A stretch of DNA of 46,548 nt from an uncultured Prevotellaceae bacterium (GTDB taxonomy: Bacteria; Bacteroidota; Bacteroidia; Bacteroidales; Bacteroidaceae), in the NCBI GenBank assembly GCA_902776685.1, contig CACYRB010000008.1, positions 1-46,548 of the forward strand, written 5' to 3'. The position numbers and the translations under genes were made by a program. The notes below the pieces were generated by a model that did not search any database, was not told the origin of the DNA, and worked only from the letters and a program-made list of their open reading frames with translations. The stretch's first letter is position 1; every line of letters begins with the position of its first letter. Positions 1-8,364 of this stretch are shown piece after piece.

Positions 1-1830
1 CATGGCAAAACCGATACCGGTGGAAAGACCTCCCGATACCACGACGAGCCACGTGTTGCTCACGTGGAGGATGGAAAGGCCGATGAGCAGCCATATTCCC
101 CACACCACCACTTGCAGCACATTCTTCGTCATCACCATACGGCTGGCGGCTGTCGACTTGTCGGTGCGATCGAAATACATCTTCAGCAGAGCCTTCACCG
201 TCTTGTTGATATAGGCGAAGACGAAGTAGAGCGTGAAGAGCTGTGCGATGGAGAAGAGCGAGACGGTGAAATTCTTAGAGTCGATGAACCGTGTGCGGAA
301 AATCTCCCACGTGGTGGCGCTGAGGTTAAACACGTCGGCGGCCCAATAGATGGAGACGAGCACCGAGAATACCCCCATGACGGGCAACACCACTTGGTGG
401 ACAAACTGGTAGAACCACGTCTCGGTAACGGGCCGCTTGTCGTATCCGCGTTTCTGTGCCCAGTTCTTGAGCAGTCCCTGGATGCAGGTGATGGTAAGGA
501 TGCACGTCAGCTGCATGACCCACCAGATGAGTAGCTGCACACTGAGCAGGGTGTAGCCTGTCCACGAGCAGATGGTGGAGGCGATGAACACGGTCAGCGA
601 GATGTATGTATAGAAGACGTCGCTTCGCGGAATGTTGTGGTTGTTGTGTCGTATGGCAATCCACTGCCAGACAAGACATGCCAGCAGCAGCGGCGGGAAG
701 ATCAGGTTGACCAGGTCGCTCGGAATGAGCACGATGCGGAACGTGATGACCACAAAGCCGATGAAAATAAGGGGCGCATAGATGCGGAAGGCGTTTTTAA
801 TCTGCTTGCCGTCGAGACGAATGAGCAGCGACACAAGGATAACACCCAGCAGCCAGGCATACTCTACGAGCAGCGAGCTGGCCATGAGGATGAAGTTCTG
901 GTCGCGGAAAATCAGCTTCGACAGTCCGAGCAGGATGGCGAAAGTGACGACCGAGGTGGTCAGCGTGATGCAGGTGCGTTTCTCCATGAATCCCTCACTA
1001 CGCCACCGCCGAGGAAAGAGGAATCGCATCAGCACATAGTTTGAGAGGATGGCGATGAAGGCATAGGCCAGTATGAGCGTGTAGAGGATGAGGATGATGC
1101 TGCTGTCCCATTGCGAGCGCACGTTTCGCATCGTCCGGTATTTTCCAGCCACCACGTTCGTCGTGCTGCGCACCTCGCTTTGCAGGTTGGCGAGGATGGT
1201 CAGATAGTTCTGGCCGCCGTTCTTGAAGATGTTGCTCTGTATCTCCTTGTAGCACTTGTTGGCATAGTCGTTGAGGGCACTCAGGTGTTCCTCGGTGTTT
1301 TTATAGATGTTGATATAGTGCGTCAGCTGTTCGTTGTTTTCCTTCAGCGTGCGGCGTATGCTGACGGCGAGCGTCATGCAGACGTTCCGGTCGATCTTGG
1401 CTTTAGGGCTCAGCCCGTTGGCGTCCATCTGACTGAGGTTGACGATGAGGCTGTCGTAGCGGGCAATCTCGCCGTCGGTGCGGTCGACAAACGTACGGAA
1501 GGGCAGCACGTTCTGCTGAAACTTGGCATACTGCTCGGTGGCCTCGTGACAGGCATAGGTGAGGTCGAAGATGTATTCGGGTTTCTGCGAATAGAGCATC
1601 AGCGAGTTCTGGTTGCTGCGGTTCATGATTGTCATGAGCTCGCTAAACACGCGCTGCTGCTGTTCTTTCATCAGACCGGTGTGGCGGTCGAGCTCCTTGT
1701 AGTGGTCCATCAGCTCCACGCGCAGTATGGAAAGGGTGTTGTCGAGGTTGGCCTCTTTCAGCACGGCATGAGCGGCAGTGCAGCAGAGCCACGCGACGGC
1801 CAGTGCCATCAGTATATTTCTTTTCATCAT
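1..1830 (-). CDS. MscS-family mechanosensitive channel, 3' part missing
   Basis: The frame read leftwards from the ATG at 1830 stays open to the window edge, giving about 610 residues. The start encodes MMKRNILMALAVAWLCCTAAHA, a signal peptide. About 200 residues of charged, probably helical periplasmic sequence follow. After them come many hydrophobic segments from about residue 215 (SIILILYTLILAYAFIAIL) onward. The last residues before the edge, VVVSGGLSTGIGFAM, match the pore-lining helix at the start of the MscS domain (the family form is GG.G.GIGF), so the beta domain lies outside the window. The order of periplasmic domain, extra membrane helices and MscS core is that of the large MscS/MscK-like channels, which release solutes on hypo-osmotic shock. 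A -7 box on the minus strand supports this start. The family call is firm; the channel subtype is inferred. Confidence 0.85.
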   Translation of the reverse strand, partial: MMKRNILMALAVAWLCCTAAHAVLKEANLDNTLSILRVELMDHYKELDRHTGLMKEQQQRVFSELMTIMNRSNQNSLMLYSQKPEYIFDLTYACHEATEQYAKFQQNVLPFRTFVDRTDGEIARYDSLIVNLSQMDANGLSPKAKIDRNVCMTLAVSIRRTLKENNEQLTHYINIYKNTEEHLSALNDYANKCYKEIQSNIFKNGGQNYLTILANLQSEVRSTTNVVAGKYRTMRNVRSQWDSSIILILYTLILAYAFIAILSNYVLMRFLFPRRWRSEGFMEKRTCITLTTSVVTFAILLGLSKLIFRDQNFILMASSLLVEYAWLLGVILVSLLIRLDGKQIKNAFRIYAPLIFIGFVVITFRIVLIPSDLVNLIFPPLLLACLVWQWIAIRHNNHNIPRSDVFYTYISLTVFIASTICSWTGYTLLSVQLLIWWVMQLTCILTITCIQGLLKNWAQKRGYDKRPVTETWFYQFVHQVVLPVMGVFSVLVSIYWAADVFNLSATTWEIFRTRFIDSKNFTVSLFSIAQLFTLYFVFAYINKTVKALLKMYFDRTDKSTAASRMVMTKNVLQVVVWGIWLLIGLSILHVSNTWLVVVSGGLSTGIGFAM

Positions 1831-1858
1831 CTTCACGTTACAAATCGTTTTATGCGTG

Positions 1859-1866
1859 CAAAGATA
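1859..1866 (-). promoter_or_regulatory. -7 promoter box of the MscS-type gene
   Basis: On the minus strand this reads TATCTTTG, matching the Bacteroidota -7 consensus TAnnTTTG, about 29 bases upstream of the start codon at 1830. No TTTG is found at the expected -33 distance, so the promoter rests on the -7 box alone. Confidence 0.55.
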
Positions 1867-1886
1867 CAAATTTTCGCTTTAATTAT

Positions 1887-1917
1887 TTTGTTCTTTTATT
1901 GTTTTTTTGTAATTTTG
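1887..1917 (+). promoter_or_regulatory. promoter of the BadF/BadG-type kinase
   Basis: TTTG at 1887-1890, then 19 bases, then TAATTTTG at 1910-1917. This fits the Bacteroidota housekeeping sigma consensus exactly. Transcription would begin near 1924, giving a leader of about 30 bases before the ATG at 1955. It lies back to back with the minus-strand promoter of the channel gene. Confidence 0.75.
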
Positions 1918-1954
1918 CTAATTGAACGCGCCCCGAAATGTCAGGAAAGAAAAA

Positions 1955-2788
1955 ATGAAAACGATAGATATGACACTCATTGCCGACAGCGGAAGCACCA
2001 AGACCCACTGGGCTCTGGCAGGCAGCGGTAGCGTGCTGGCACAGACGCAGGGCATCAACCCTGTGCACCAGAGCCGCGAGCAGATGGCCGACATCCTGGT
2101 AAAGGAATTGCTGCCCCATGTGCCCCACCCTTCCGCCATCAACCGCATACAGTTCTACGGTGCCGGCTGCACGGCGGCCAACACTGCCATTGTGGAAAGT
2201 CTGCTCACCGAGCTGTTTCCCGCCGCTCGCGTCGAGGTGGGCACCGACCTGCTGGGAGCCGCCCGCGCACTGTTTGCCGACCGACCGGGCATTGCCTGCA
2301 TACTCGGCACGGGAGCCAACTCGGGACTCTACAACGGTCGGCTGATGGTGGCCAACACGCCGCCGCTGGGCTACATCCTGGGCGACGAGGGCAGCGGAGC
2401 CAACCTCGGCATACGCTTCCTGAATGCGCTCTACAAGGGTCGCCTGCCCCGCCACGTGGCCGAGGACTTCGAGCGCGAGACGCAGCTGACCTATGCCGAC
2501 ATCATCGGCCGAGTCTATCGCGAGCCCATGGCCAACCGTTTCCTGGCCTCGCTCACCCCGTTCATCCACAGCCAGCTCTACGTGCCCGAGGTGAGCCGAC
2601 TGGTGGAAGAGGCCTTCACCGACTTCTTCCGTCGCAACCTCTCGCCCTATGGCCGTCGCGACCTGCCCGTGGGCTTTGTGGGCAGCATCGCTTTCCACTT
2701 CAGCCAGCAGCTCAGCCGTGTGGCGCAGCGCGAAGGCTACACCATGGGCGAAATCGTCAAGGCACCCATTGAAAAGTTGAAAAGGTAA
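1955..2788 (+). CDS. BadF/BadG/BcrA/BcrD-type ATPase (N-acetylglucosamine kinase-like)
   Basis: A 277-residue protein of the ASKHA (actin/hsp70/sugar kinase) fold. The N-terminal phosphate-1 motif is IADSGSTKTHWAL, the central motif is CILGTGANSGLY, and an adenosine-type loop GYILGDEGSGANLG follows. This combination is typical of the BadF/BadG family, whose small Bacteroidales members resemble eukaryotic-type N-acetylglucosamine kinase. The likely role is phosphorylation of an amino sugar from cell wall or glycan recycling; the substrate is inferred only. The ATG at 1955 is preferred because AGGAAAG lies just before it and because an upstream TTG at 1922 would fall on the predicted transcription start. 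The last codons (IEKLKR) are encoded by a simple repeat that continues past the stop, so the native C-terminus may have been altered. Confidence 0.8.
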   Translation: MKTIDMTLIADSGSTKTHWALAGSGSVLAQTQGINPVHQSREQMADILVKELLPHVPHPSAINRIQFYGAGCTAANTAIVESLLTELFPAARVEVGTDLLGAARALFADRPGIACILGTGANSGLYNGRLMVANTPPLGYILGDEGSGANLGIRFLNALYKGRLPRHVAEDFERETQLTYADIIGRVYREPMANRFLASLTPFIHSQLYVPEVSRLVEEAFTDFFRRNLSPYGRRDLPVGFVGSIAFHFSQQLSRVAQREGYTMGEIVKAPIEKLKR

Positions 2789-2837
2789 AAAGTTGAAAAG
2801 GTAAAAAAGTAAAAAAATGAAAAGGTGAAAAAGTGAA
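2770..2837 (+). repeat. AAAAGTTGAAAAGGT simple-sequence repeat across a stop codon
   Basis: Imperfect copies of AAAAGTTGAAAAGGT run through the last codons of the kinase gene and about 50 bases beyond its stop, decaying into AAAAAGTGAAAAAC. A similar run overlaps the 3' end of nfeD (42549-42584). Confidence 0.7.
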
Positions 2838-2978
2838 AAACAAAATGTCGGTTTTTTAACACTTTTAACATCAAAATGTCAGTTCAATTTCTGTCAGGAT
2901 TTTTGTGCTAAAAAATCGGAAAATCGTCATTTTTTCACGCTTCAACTCCCCTTTCACTCCCTCTTCACTCCCCTTTCG

Positions 2979-3112
2979 TTCCGAAAGATATATGTTTCGG
3001 GTGGCAAAACACAAGCTTTTGCACGTCGAAAGACCGTCTTTTGCAACCCGAAAGCTTAGCTTTCGCAACCCGAAACATATACCTTTCGGAAGTGAAAAGT
3101 GATAAATGACAA
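2979..3112. repeat. 22-bp-period palindrome array A with terminal inverted repeats
   Basis: Six consecutive 22-bp units (2981-3002, 3003-3024, 3025-3046, 3047-3068, 3069-3090, 3091-3112). The first five are each dyad-symmetric: CCGAAA..TTTCGG, GCAAAA..TTTTGC, AAAGAC-C-GTCTTT, CGAAAGCT-T-AGCTTTCG and CCGAAA..TTTCGG. Their centres fall near 2990, 3013, 3035, 3057 and 3079. The outer 24 bases, 2979-3002 and 3068-3091, are inverted copies of each other with one mismatch, giving a 113-bp MITE-like unit. No gene is recognisable inside it. It lies between the kinase gene and lon. Confidence 0.8.
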
Positions 3113-3380
3113 GTGAAAAGTAACTTAACTCGCTATCTGTCAGCAAATTAGCGAAAGTCGCTCATTTCTGCGTTATTTGCCGAGAGAAAAAAATTTTTTC
3201 AGAATTTTCGATTCTCGCGCCACTTTCGAAAATCACTTTGTCAGTTTTTTTGCCGTTTTGCTTGACAAATGTAAAAAATCGTCTTTGCCGCCCTGCTCCG
3301 CTGCCAGAAGGGGAAGAAAGTCAAAAAGCCATAAAATTGCTAAAAAACATCTTTACAATGTCAACAAAACGAGCCGATTC
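3113..3380. other. intergenic sequence, no gene seen
   Basis: AT-rich sequence with runs of A and T. Short frames exist on both strands, but none has a recognisable product or a supported start. No hairpin followed by a T run is evident. Confidence 0.5.
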
Positions 3381-3411
3381 TTGGTCACTTCATCAAAAAT
3401 TAGTAACTTTG
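3381..3411 (+). promoter_or_regulatory. promoter of lon
   Basis: TTG at 3381-3383, a spacer of 20 bases, then TAACTTTG at 3404-3411. Transcription would start near 3418, giving a leader of about 75 bases before lon. No CIRCE-like inverted repeat is seen, so heat regulation cannot be argued from this sequence. Confidence 0.65.
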
Positions 3412-3493
3412 CACCTCAATAGCGACCACCACTAATCGGTTTCCACAAACCTCACCGACACTGGCCTCGCTACAAAACGACAAGACAGAAAAT

Positions 3494-5956
3494 ATGGAAT
3501 TGATAACAAAGAACAACACATCGATACAGATGATAGCCGAATACGACGGCGACATAACAAGCCTGCTCAACTACGAGCCCAAGGGCGACCTGCCCATCCT
3601 GCCCACCCGGAACATGGTGATTTTTCCCAGCGTCATCATGCCCATCCTCATCGGCAGGAAGAGCAGCATCAGACTGATAGAAGACCTGAAGGAAAGCGAC
3701 GATAAAATCATGGCCATCTTCTGCCAGCGCAATCCCGCCGTCGAAAACCCCGCACAAGACGACCTGCACGAGTTCGGCGTCTATGCCAAGCTCGTCAAGG
3801 AGCTCGAGATACCCGGCACCGACGGCCACCTCACCGCCATCGTGCAGGCTCTGGGACGATGCCGGTTGCTCAACGTCACCAAGCGCCGCCCCTACATGAC
3901 GGGAGCCACCGAGCTCAGCCCCGAAAGCACTCCCGCACCCACCGACAAAGAGTTCAACACAGCCATCGAAGACCTCTACAAGTCGACCACCGAGTATGTG
4001 CACCTCAACGAAGACATACCCGACGAGTCGCTCTTCGCCCTGAACAACATCCAGAACCCCATCGTCACCGTCAACTTCATCTGCTCGAACCTGCCCTTCC
4101 CCATCGCCGAAAAGAGCCGTATGCTGTCGGCCGACAGCATCATCGAGCGCGTCTTCCTCGCCCTGAAAGCTCTCAACAAAGAACAGCAACTGCTTGAGCT
4201 GAAGCAGAACATACGGTCGAAGACACGCGAAGACCTCGACGAACAACAGCGCGAATACTTCCTGCAACAGCAAATCAAGAACATCAAGGAAGAGCTGGGC
4301 AACGGCGAAGGCTCGCCCGAGCGCAAGGAGCTGGAAGAAAAGGCCAAGGACAAGAAATGGAGCGACGAGGTGAAGAAAACCTTTGAGCGCGAGCTCGAAA
4401 AGCTCGACCTCTACAACCCCCAGAGCCCCGACTACAGCAACCACGTCACCTACCTGCAGACCATGGTGTCGCTGCCCTGGAACGAATACACCAAGGACAA
4501 CCTCGACCTGAAGCGTGCGCAGCGCATACTCAACCACGACCACTACGGCATGGAGAAAGTGAAGGAGCGCATACTCGAATACATCGCCGTGCTCAAGCTG
4601 CGCGGCGACCTCAAGTCGCCCATCATCTGCCTCTACGGCCCTCCGGGCGTAGGAAAGACATCGCTCGGAAAGTCAATCGCCGAAGCCATGAAACGAAAAT
4701 ACGTGCGCATGTCGCTCGGCGGACTGCACGACGAAAGCGAGATACGCGGACACCGTCGCACCTACATCGGTGCCATGCCCGGACGCATCATCAAGAACAT
4801 ACAGAAAGCCGGTTCGGCAAACCCCGTCTTCATACTCGACGAAATCGACAAGGTCACCCAGAACACCATCAACGGCGACCCCTCGTCGGCATTGCTCGAA
4901 GTGCTCGACCCCGAGCAGAACAACGCCTTCCACGACAACTATCTCGATGTCGACTTCGACCTCTCGAAGGTGCTCTTCATTGCCACCGCCAACAACCTCT
5001 CCACCATACCCAAGCCACTGCTCGACCGCATGGAAGTCATCGAACTCTCGGGCTACATCACCGAAGAGAAGATTGAGATAGCCAAGCGCCACCTCATACC
5101 ACGCGAACTGAAAAACAATGGCTTCGACAAGCAAGAGCTGCAACCCCAGTTCAGCAAGGCAGCCATCGAGAAAATCATAGAGCAGTACACCCGCGAGAGC
5201 GGCGTCCGGCAACTGGAGAAACAAATCAACAAGGCCATGCGCAAGATGGCCTACAACATGGCGCTCAACGGCGAACTGCAAAACCTGAAGGTAAGCCCCG
5301 CCGAACTGAAAGGTCTGCTCGGCAAACCGCCCTTCTACCGCGACATCTACCAAGGCAACGACTATGCCGGCGTGGTCACCGGACTGGCATGGACAAGCGT
5401 AGGCGGAGAAATACTCTTCATCGAGACCTCGCTCTCGAAAGGAAAGCCCGGCAAGCTCACCCTCACCGGAAACCTCGGCGACGTAATGAAGGAGTCGGCC
5501 GTCATCGCTCTCGAATATGTCAAAGCCCACGTCGAACGCCTCGGCATCGACCACCGCGTGTTCGAACAGTGGAACATCCACATCCACGTGCCCGAAGGCG
5601 CCACACCCAAAGACGGGCCCTCGGCAGGCATCACCATCGCCACCTCAATCGCATCGGCACTCACCCAGCGCAAGGTGCGCAAGAACACGGCCATGACCGG
5701 CGAAATCACCCTGCGCGGAAAGGTGCTGCCCGTAGGTGGCATCAAAGAGAAAATCCTCGCCGCCAAACGCGCAGGCATCACCGACATCGTGATGTGCCGC
5801 GACAACAAGAAGGACATCGACGAGATTCCCGACATCTACCTCAAGGGCGTACAGTTCCACTATGTGGAAAACGTGCAGGACGTCTGGGACTTCGCACTCA
5901 CCGACGAACGGGTAGCCAACCCCATCGAGCTCACCGTAGAAGAAGAAAAGAAATGA
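3494..5956 (+). CDS. lon: ATP-dependent Lon protease
   Basis: An 820-residue LonA-type protease that degrades damaged and regulatory proteins in the cytoplasm. The N-terminal substrate-binding domain begins near residue 35 (LPILPTRNMVIFPSVIMPI). A coiled-coil region spans roughly residues 225-310 (EDLDEQQREYFLQQQIKNI). The AAA+ module has Walker A GPPGVGKTS near residue 383 and Walker B VFILDEIDK. The C-terminal protease domain has the Ser/Lys dyad: Ser710 in DGPSAG and Lys753 in GGIKEK, 43 residues apart as in the E. coli enzyme (679/722). Length is slightly above the E. coli protein (784). Its stop overlaps the start of tgt (ATGA), so the two are translationally coupled. It heads a plus-strand run that may extend to the helicase gene. 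Confidence 0.98.
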   Translation: MELITKNNTSIQMIAEYDGDITSLLNYEPKGDLPILPTRNMVIFPSVIMPILIGRKSSIRLIEDLKESDDKIMAIFCQRNPAVENPAQDDLHEFGVYAKLVKELEIPGTDGHLTAIVQALGRCRLLNVTKRRPYMTGATELSPESTPAPTDKEFNTAIEDLYKSTTEYVHLNEDIPDESLFALNNIQNPIVTVNFICSNLPFPIAEKSRMLSADSIIERVFLALKALNKEQQLLELKQNIRSKTREDLDEQQREYFLQQQIKNIKEELGNGEGSPERKELEEKAKDKKWSDEVKKTFERELEKLDLYNPQSPDYSNHVTYLQTMVSLPWNEYTKDNLDLKRAQRILNHDHYGMEKVKERILEYIAVLKLRGDLKSPIICLYGPPGVGKTSLGKSIAEAMKRKYVRMSLGGLHDESEIRGHRRTYIGAMPGRIIKNIQKAGSANPVFILDEIDKVTQNTINGDPSSALLEVLDPEQNNAFHDNYLDVDFDLSKVLFIATANNLSTIPKPLLDRMEVIELSGYITEEKIEIAKRHLIPRELKNNGFDKQELQPQFSKAAIEKIIEQYTRESGVRQLEKQINKAMRKMAYNMALNGELQNLKVSPAELKGLLGKPPFYRDIYQGNDYAGVVTGLAWTSVGGEILFIETSLSKGKPGKLTLTGNLGDVMKESAVIALEYVKAHVERLGIDHRVFEQWNIHIHVPEGATPKDGPSAGITIATSIASALTQRKVRKNTAMTGEITLRGKVLPVGGIKEKILAAKRAGITDIVMCRDNKKDIDEIPDIYLKGVQFHYVENVQDVWDFALTDERVANPIELTVEEEKK

Positions 5957-7080
5957 CATTCGAACTACAGCATACCGACCCCTGTTCCGATGCCCGCGCC
6001 GGACTCATCACCACCGACCACGGACAAATAAAGACGCCCATCTTCATGCCCGTAGGCACATGCGGCAGCGTGAAAGGTGTGCACTTCTCCGAACTGCGTG
6101 AACAGGTTGGCGCACAAATCATTCTCGGCAACACCTACCACCTCTACCTCCGGCCAGGACTCGACACCCTGAGAAAAGCCGGCGGACTGCACAGGTTCAA
6201 CACGTGGGACCGACCCATACTGACCGACTCGGGAGGTTTTCAGGTGTTCTCGCTCACCGGCATACGCAAGCTGCGCGAGGAAGGATGCGAGTTTCGCTCA
6301 CACATCGACGGCTCAAAACATTTCTTCACACCCGAGAACGTGATGGACACCGAGCGAATCATCGGTGCCGACATCATGATGGCCCTCGACGAATGTCCGC
6401 CCGGACAGAGCGACTACCAGTATGCCAAGAAAAGTCTCGGACTGACTCAACGATGGCTCGACCGATGCATCAAGCGCTTCAACGAAACCGAACCGCTCTA
6501 CGGACACCGCCAAAGCCTCTTCCCCATCGTCCAGGGCTGCACCTACAAAGACCTCCGGCAAGAGGCTGCCAAGCACGTGGCCGACAAGGGGGCCGACGGA
6601 AACGCCATCGGCGGACTGGCCGTAGGCGAACCCACCGAGGTGATGTACGACATGATTGAAGTGGTCAATGCCATCCTGCCCAAAGACCGGCCGCGCTACC
6701 TGATGGGCGTGGGAACACCGCAGAACATTCTCGAAGCCATCGAGCGCGGTGTCGACATGTTCGACTGCGTCATGCCCACACGCAACGGGCGCAACGCCAT
6801 GCTCTTCACCTACGAAGGCACGATGAACATGCGCAACAAGAAATGGGAAAACGACTTCTCGCCCATCGACCCCGACGGATGCTACGTCGACCAGCTGCAC
6901 TCGAAGGCCTACCTGCACCATCTGTTCAAGGCTCAGGAACTGCTCGCCATGCAAATTGCAAGCATCCACAACCTCGCCTTCTACCTGCGACTGGTCACCG
7001 ATGCACGCCAGCACATCGAGCAGGGCGACTTCACCACGTGGAAACGCTCGGTCATCGACAATCTGGGGAGAAGAAGATAA
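5953..7080 (+). CDS. tgt: tRNA-guanine transglycosylase (Tgt)
   Basis: A 375-residue enzyme that exchanges guanine-34 for a queuosine precursor in tRNAs with GUN anticodons. Family motifs seen are TPIFMPVGTCGSVKG, the substrate-pocket motif LTDSGGFQVFSL, GGLAVGEP, and the nucleophile segment VDMFDCVMPTRNGRN. The usual zinc site (C-x-C-xx-C plus His) is degenerate: the segment DPDGCYVDQLHSKAYLHH keeps only one cysteine, with Asp where the third is expected. The histidine region AYLHH and IHN are kept. I recall zinc-site loss in other Bacteroidota Tgt proteins but cannot check it here. The start at 5953 overlaps the lon stop; the frame is open further upstream inside lon, but that part is lon read out of frame. 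The tRNA-Asp(GTC) gene in this window encodes a natural substrate. Confidence 0.95.
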   Translation: MTFELQHTDPCSDARAGLITTDHGQIKTPIFMPVGTCGSVKGVHFSELREQVGAQIILGNTYHLYLRPGLDTLRKAGGLHRFNTWDRPILTDSGGFQVFSLTGIRKLREEGCEFRSHIDGSKHFFTPENVMDTERIIGADIMMALDECPPGQSDYQYAKKSLGLTQRWLDRCIKRFNETEPLYGHRQSLFPIVQGCTYKDLRQEAAKHVADKGADGNAIGGLAVGEPTEVMYDMIEVVNAILPKDRPRYLMGVGTPQNILEAIERGVDMFDCVMPTRNGRNAMLFTYEGTMNMRNKKWENDFSPIDPDGCYVDQLHSKAYLHHLFKAQELLAMQIASIHNLAFYLRLVTDARQHIEQGDFTTWKRSVIDNLGRRR

Positions 7081-7091
7081 AATAGAAAAGT

Positions 7092-8312
7092 ATGGAATAT
7101 AGCACCATAAGGAAATATCAAAAGCCGCTGCACACCATAAGGCAGACGCGCGAACGACTGGCCACGGCCTACAACTGGCTGTGCACCAAACTGTCGTTCC
7201 TCGGATTCCTCAATCCGCGGCGCTACATCTCCATTCTCGACTGGTACATCATCCGAAAATTCATCGGTACCTACTTCTATTCCATCGCACTCATCATCTC
7301 CATCTCTATCGTCTTCGACGTAAACGAAAACCTGGCAAAATTCTCGCAATACCACGCACCGTTCAAGGCCATCGTGTTCGACTACTATGCCAACTTCGTG
7401 CCCTACTTCGCCAATCTGTTCTCACCCCTGTTCGTCTTCATTGCCGTCATCTTCTTCACCTCGAAGCTGGCAGGCAACTCCGAAATCATTTCCATGCTCG
7501 CCGCAGGCGTTTCCTTTAAACGACTGATGCGGCCCTACATGATTTCATGCGTACTCATCTCGGCCCTCTCGTTCTACCTGAGTGCCTACGTCATTCCGCA
7601 CGGAACGGTCATCCGACAGAACTTCGAGACCATCTACAAGAACAAGAAAAAGAACACCTCGGCCGAGAACGTCATGCTGCAAGTGGAACCCGGCGTCATC
7701 GCCTACATACAACACTACGACAACACCCGTAAAAAAGGCTACGGCTTCTCGCTCGACAAGTTTGAGAATAAGAAACTCGTCAGCCACATGACTGCCTCCG
7801 AGATTCAATACGACACCATCAGCGACTCGAAATACCACTGGTCGGCACGCAACTGGAAGATACGCCAGCTGCGCGGACTACGCGAACACATCACCAACGG
7901 CATGCAGCGCGACACACTCATACAGATGGAACCCACCGACCTCGTCTACTCGAAAGGTCAGCAAGAAACATTCACAAACCCGCAGCTGAAGGAATACATC
8001 TCGAAACAGATAGACCGCGGGTCGGGCAACGTTGTGCAATATCAGGTGGAATATCACAAGCGCATCGCCTCGTCGTTTGCCTCGTTCATCCTCACCACCA
8101 TCGGCGCATCGCTCTCCTCACGAAAGCGTAAAGGCGGCATGGGACTCTACCTCGGCATTGGTCTTGCGCTGAGCTTCGGATACATCATGCTGCAAACCGT
8201 GTCGTCTACCTTTGCCATCAATGCCAACACACCACCCATGCTTGCCGCATGGATTCCGAATATCATCTTTGCCGTCGTTGCATGGTTCTGCTACCGCAAG
8301 GCGCCGAACTAA
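7092..8312 (+). CDS. LptF/LptG-type (YjgP/YjgQ) lipopolysaccharide export permease
   Basis: A 406-residue inner-membrane protein. After a basic stretch of about 50 residues, the first transmembrane helix is in ILDWYIIRKFIGTYFYSIALI, the usual YjgP/YjgQ opening (D.Y..R.F). Further helices lie near residues 95-115 and 145-165, followed by a periplasmic beta domain (about 190-320) and three closing helices (FASFILTTIGASLSSRKRKGGMG and after). This is the topology of LptF and LptG, which with LptB extract LPS from the inner membrane and pass it to LptC. It starts 11 bases after tgt and is probably co-transcribed with it. Whether it is the F or G partner cannot be decided, because Bacteroidota copies are unlinked. 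Confidence 0.88.
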   Translation: MEYSTIRKYQKPLHTIRQTRERLATAYNWLCTKLSFLGFLNPRRYISILDWYIIRKFIGTYFYSIALIISISIVFDVNENLAKFSQYHAPFKAIVFDYYANFVPYFANLFSPLFVFIAVIFFTSKLAGNSEIISMLAAGVSFKRLMRPYMISCVLISALSFYLSAYVIPHGTVIRQNFETIYKNKKKNTSAENVMLQVEPGVIAYIQHYDNTRKKGYGFSLDKFENKKLVSHMTASEIQYDTISDSKYHWSARNWKIRQLRGLREHITNGMQRDTLIQMEPTDLVYSKGQQETFTNPQLKEYISKQIDRGSGNVVQYQVEYHKRIASSFASFILTTIGASLSSRKRKGGMGLYLGIGLALSFGYIMLQTVSSTFAINANTPPMLAAWIPNIIFAVVAWFCYRKAPN

Positions 8313-8364
8313 AACCGACTGCACAGAAAACAAAAAATGACACTCCACACCCCGACATGACAAC

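Noticed and set aside
64-2031. Plus-strand frames in the first 2 kb (64-534, 637-1044, 1111-2031)
   Set aside because: The minus strand holds one continuous MscS-type gene here with signal peptide, membrane helices and a family motif; the plus frames are fragments of its complement.
3470-4543. A 357-residue minus-strand frame opposite lon
   Set aside because: It is a shadow of the GC-rich lon codons and covers the lon promoter side without any start signal.
5389-5952. N-terminal extension of tgt
   Set aside because: The upstream part of the open frame is the lon gene in another frame, Arg/His-rich and unlike any Tgt; the ATG at 5953 gives the family length.
8313-8364. Cobalamin riboswitch before metH
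   Set aside because: The gap of 52 bases is too short and lacks the B12-box; metH is likely transcribed from upstream.
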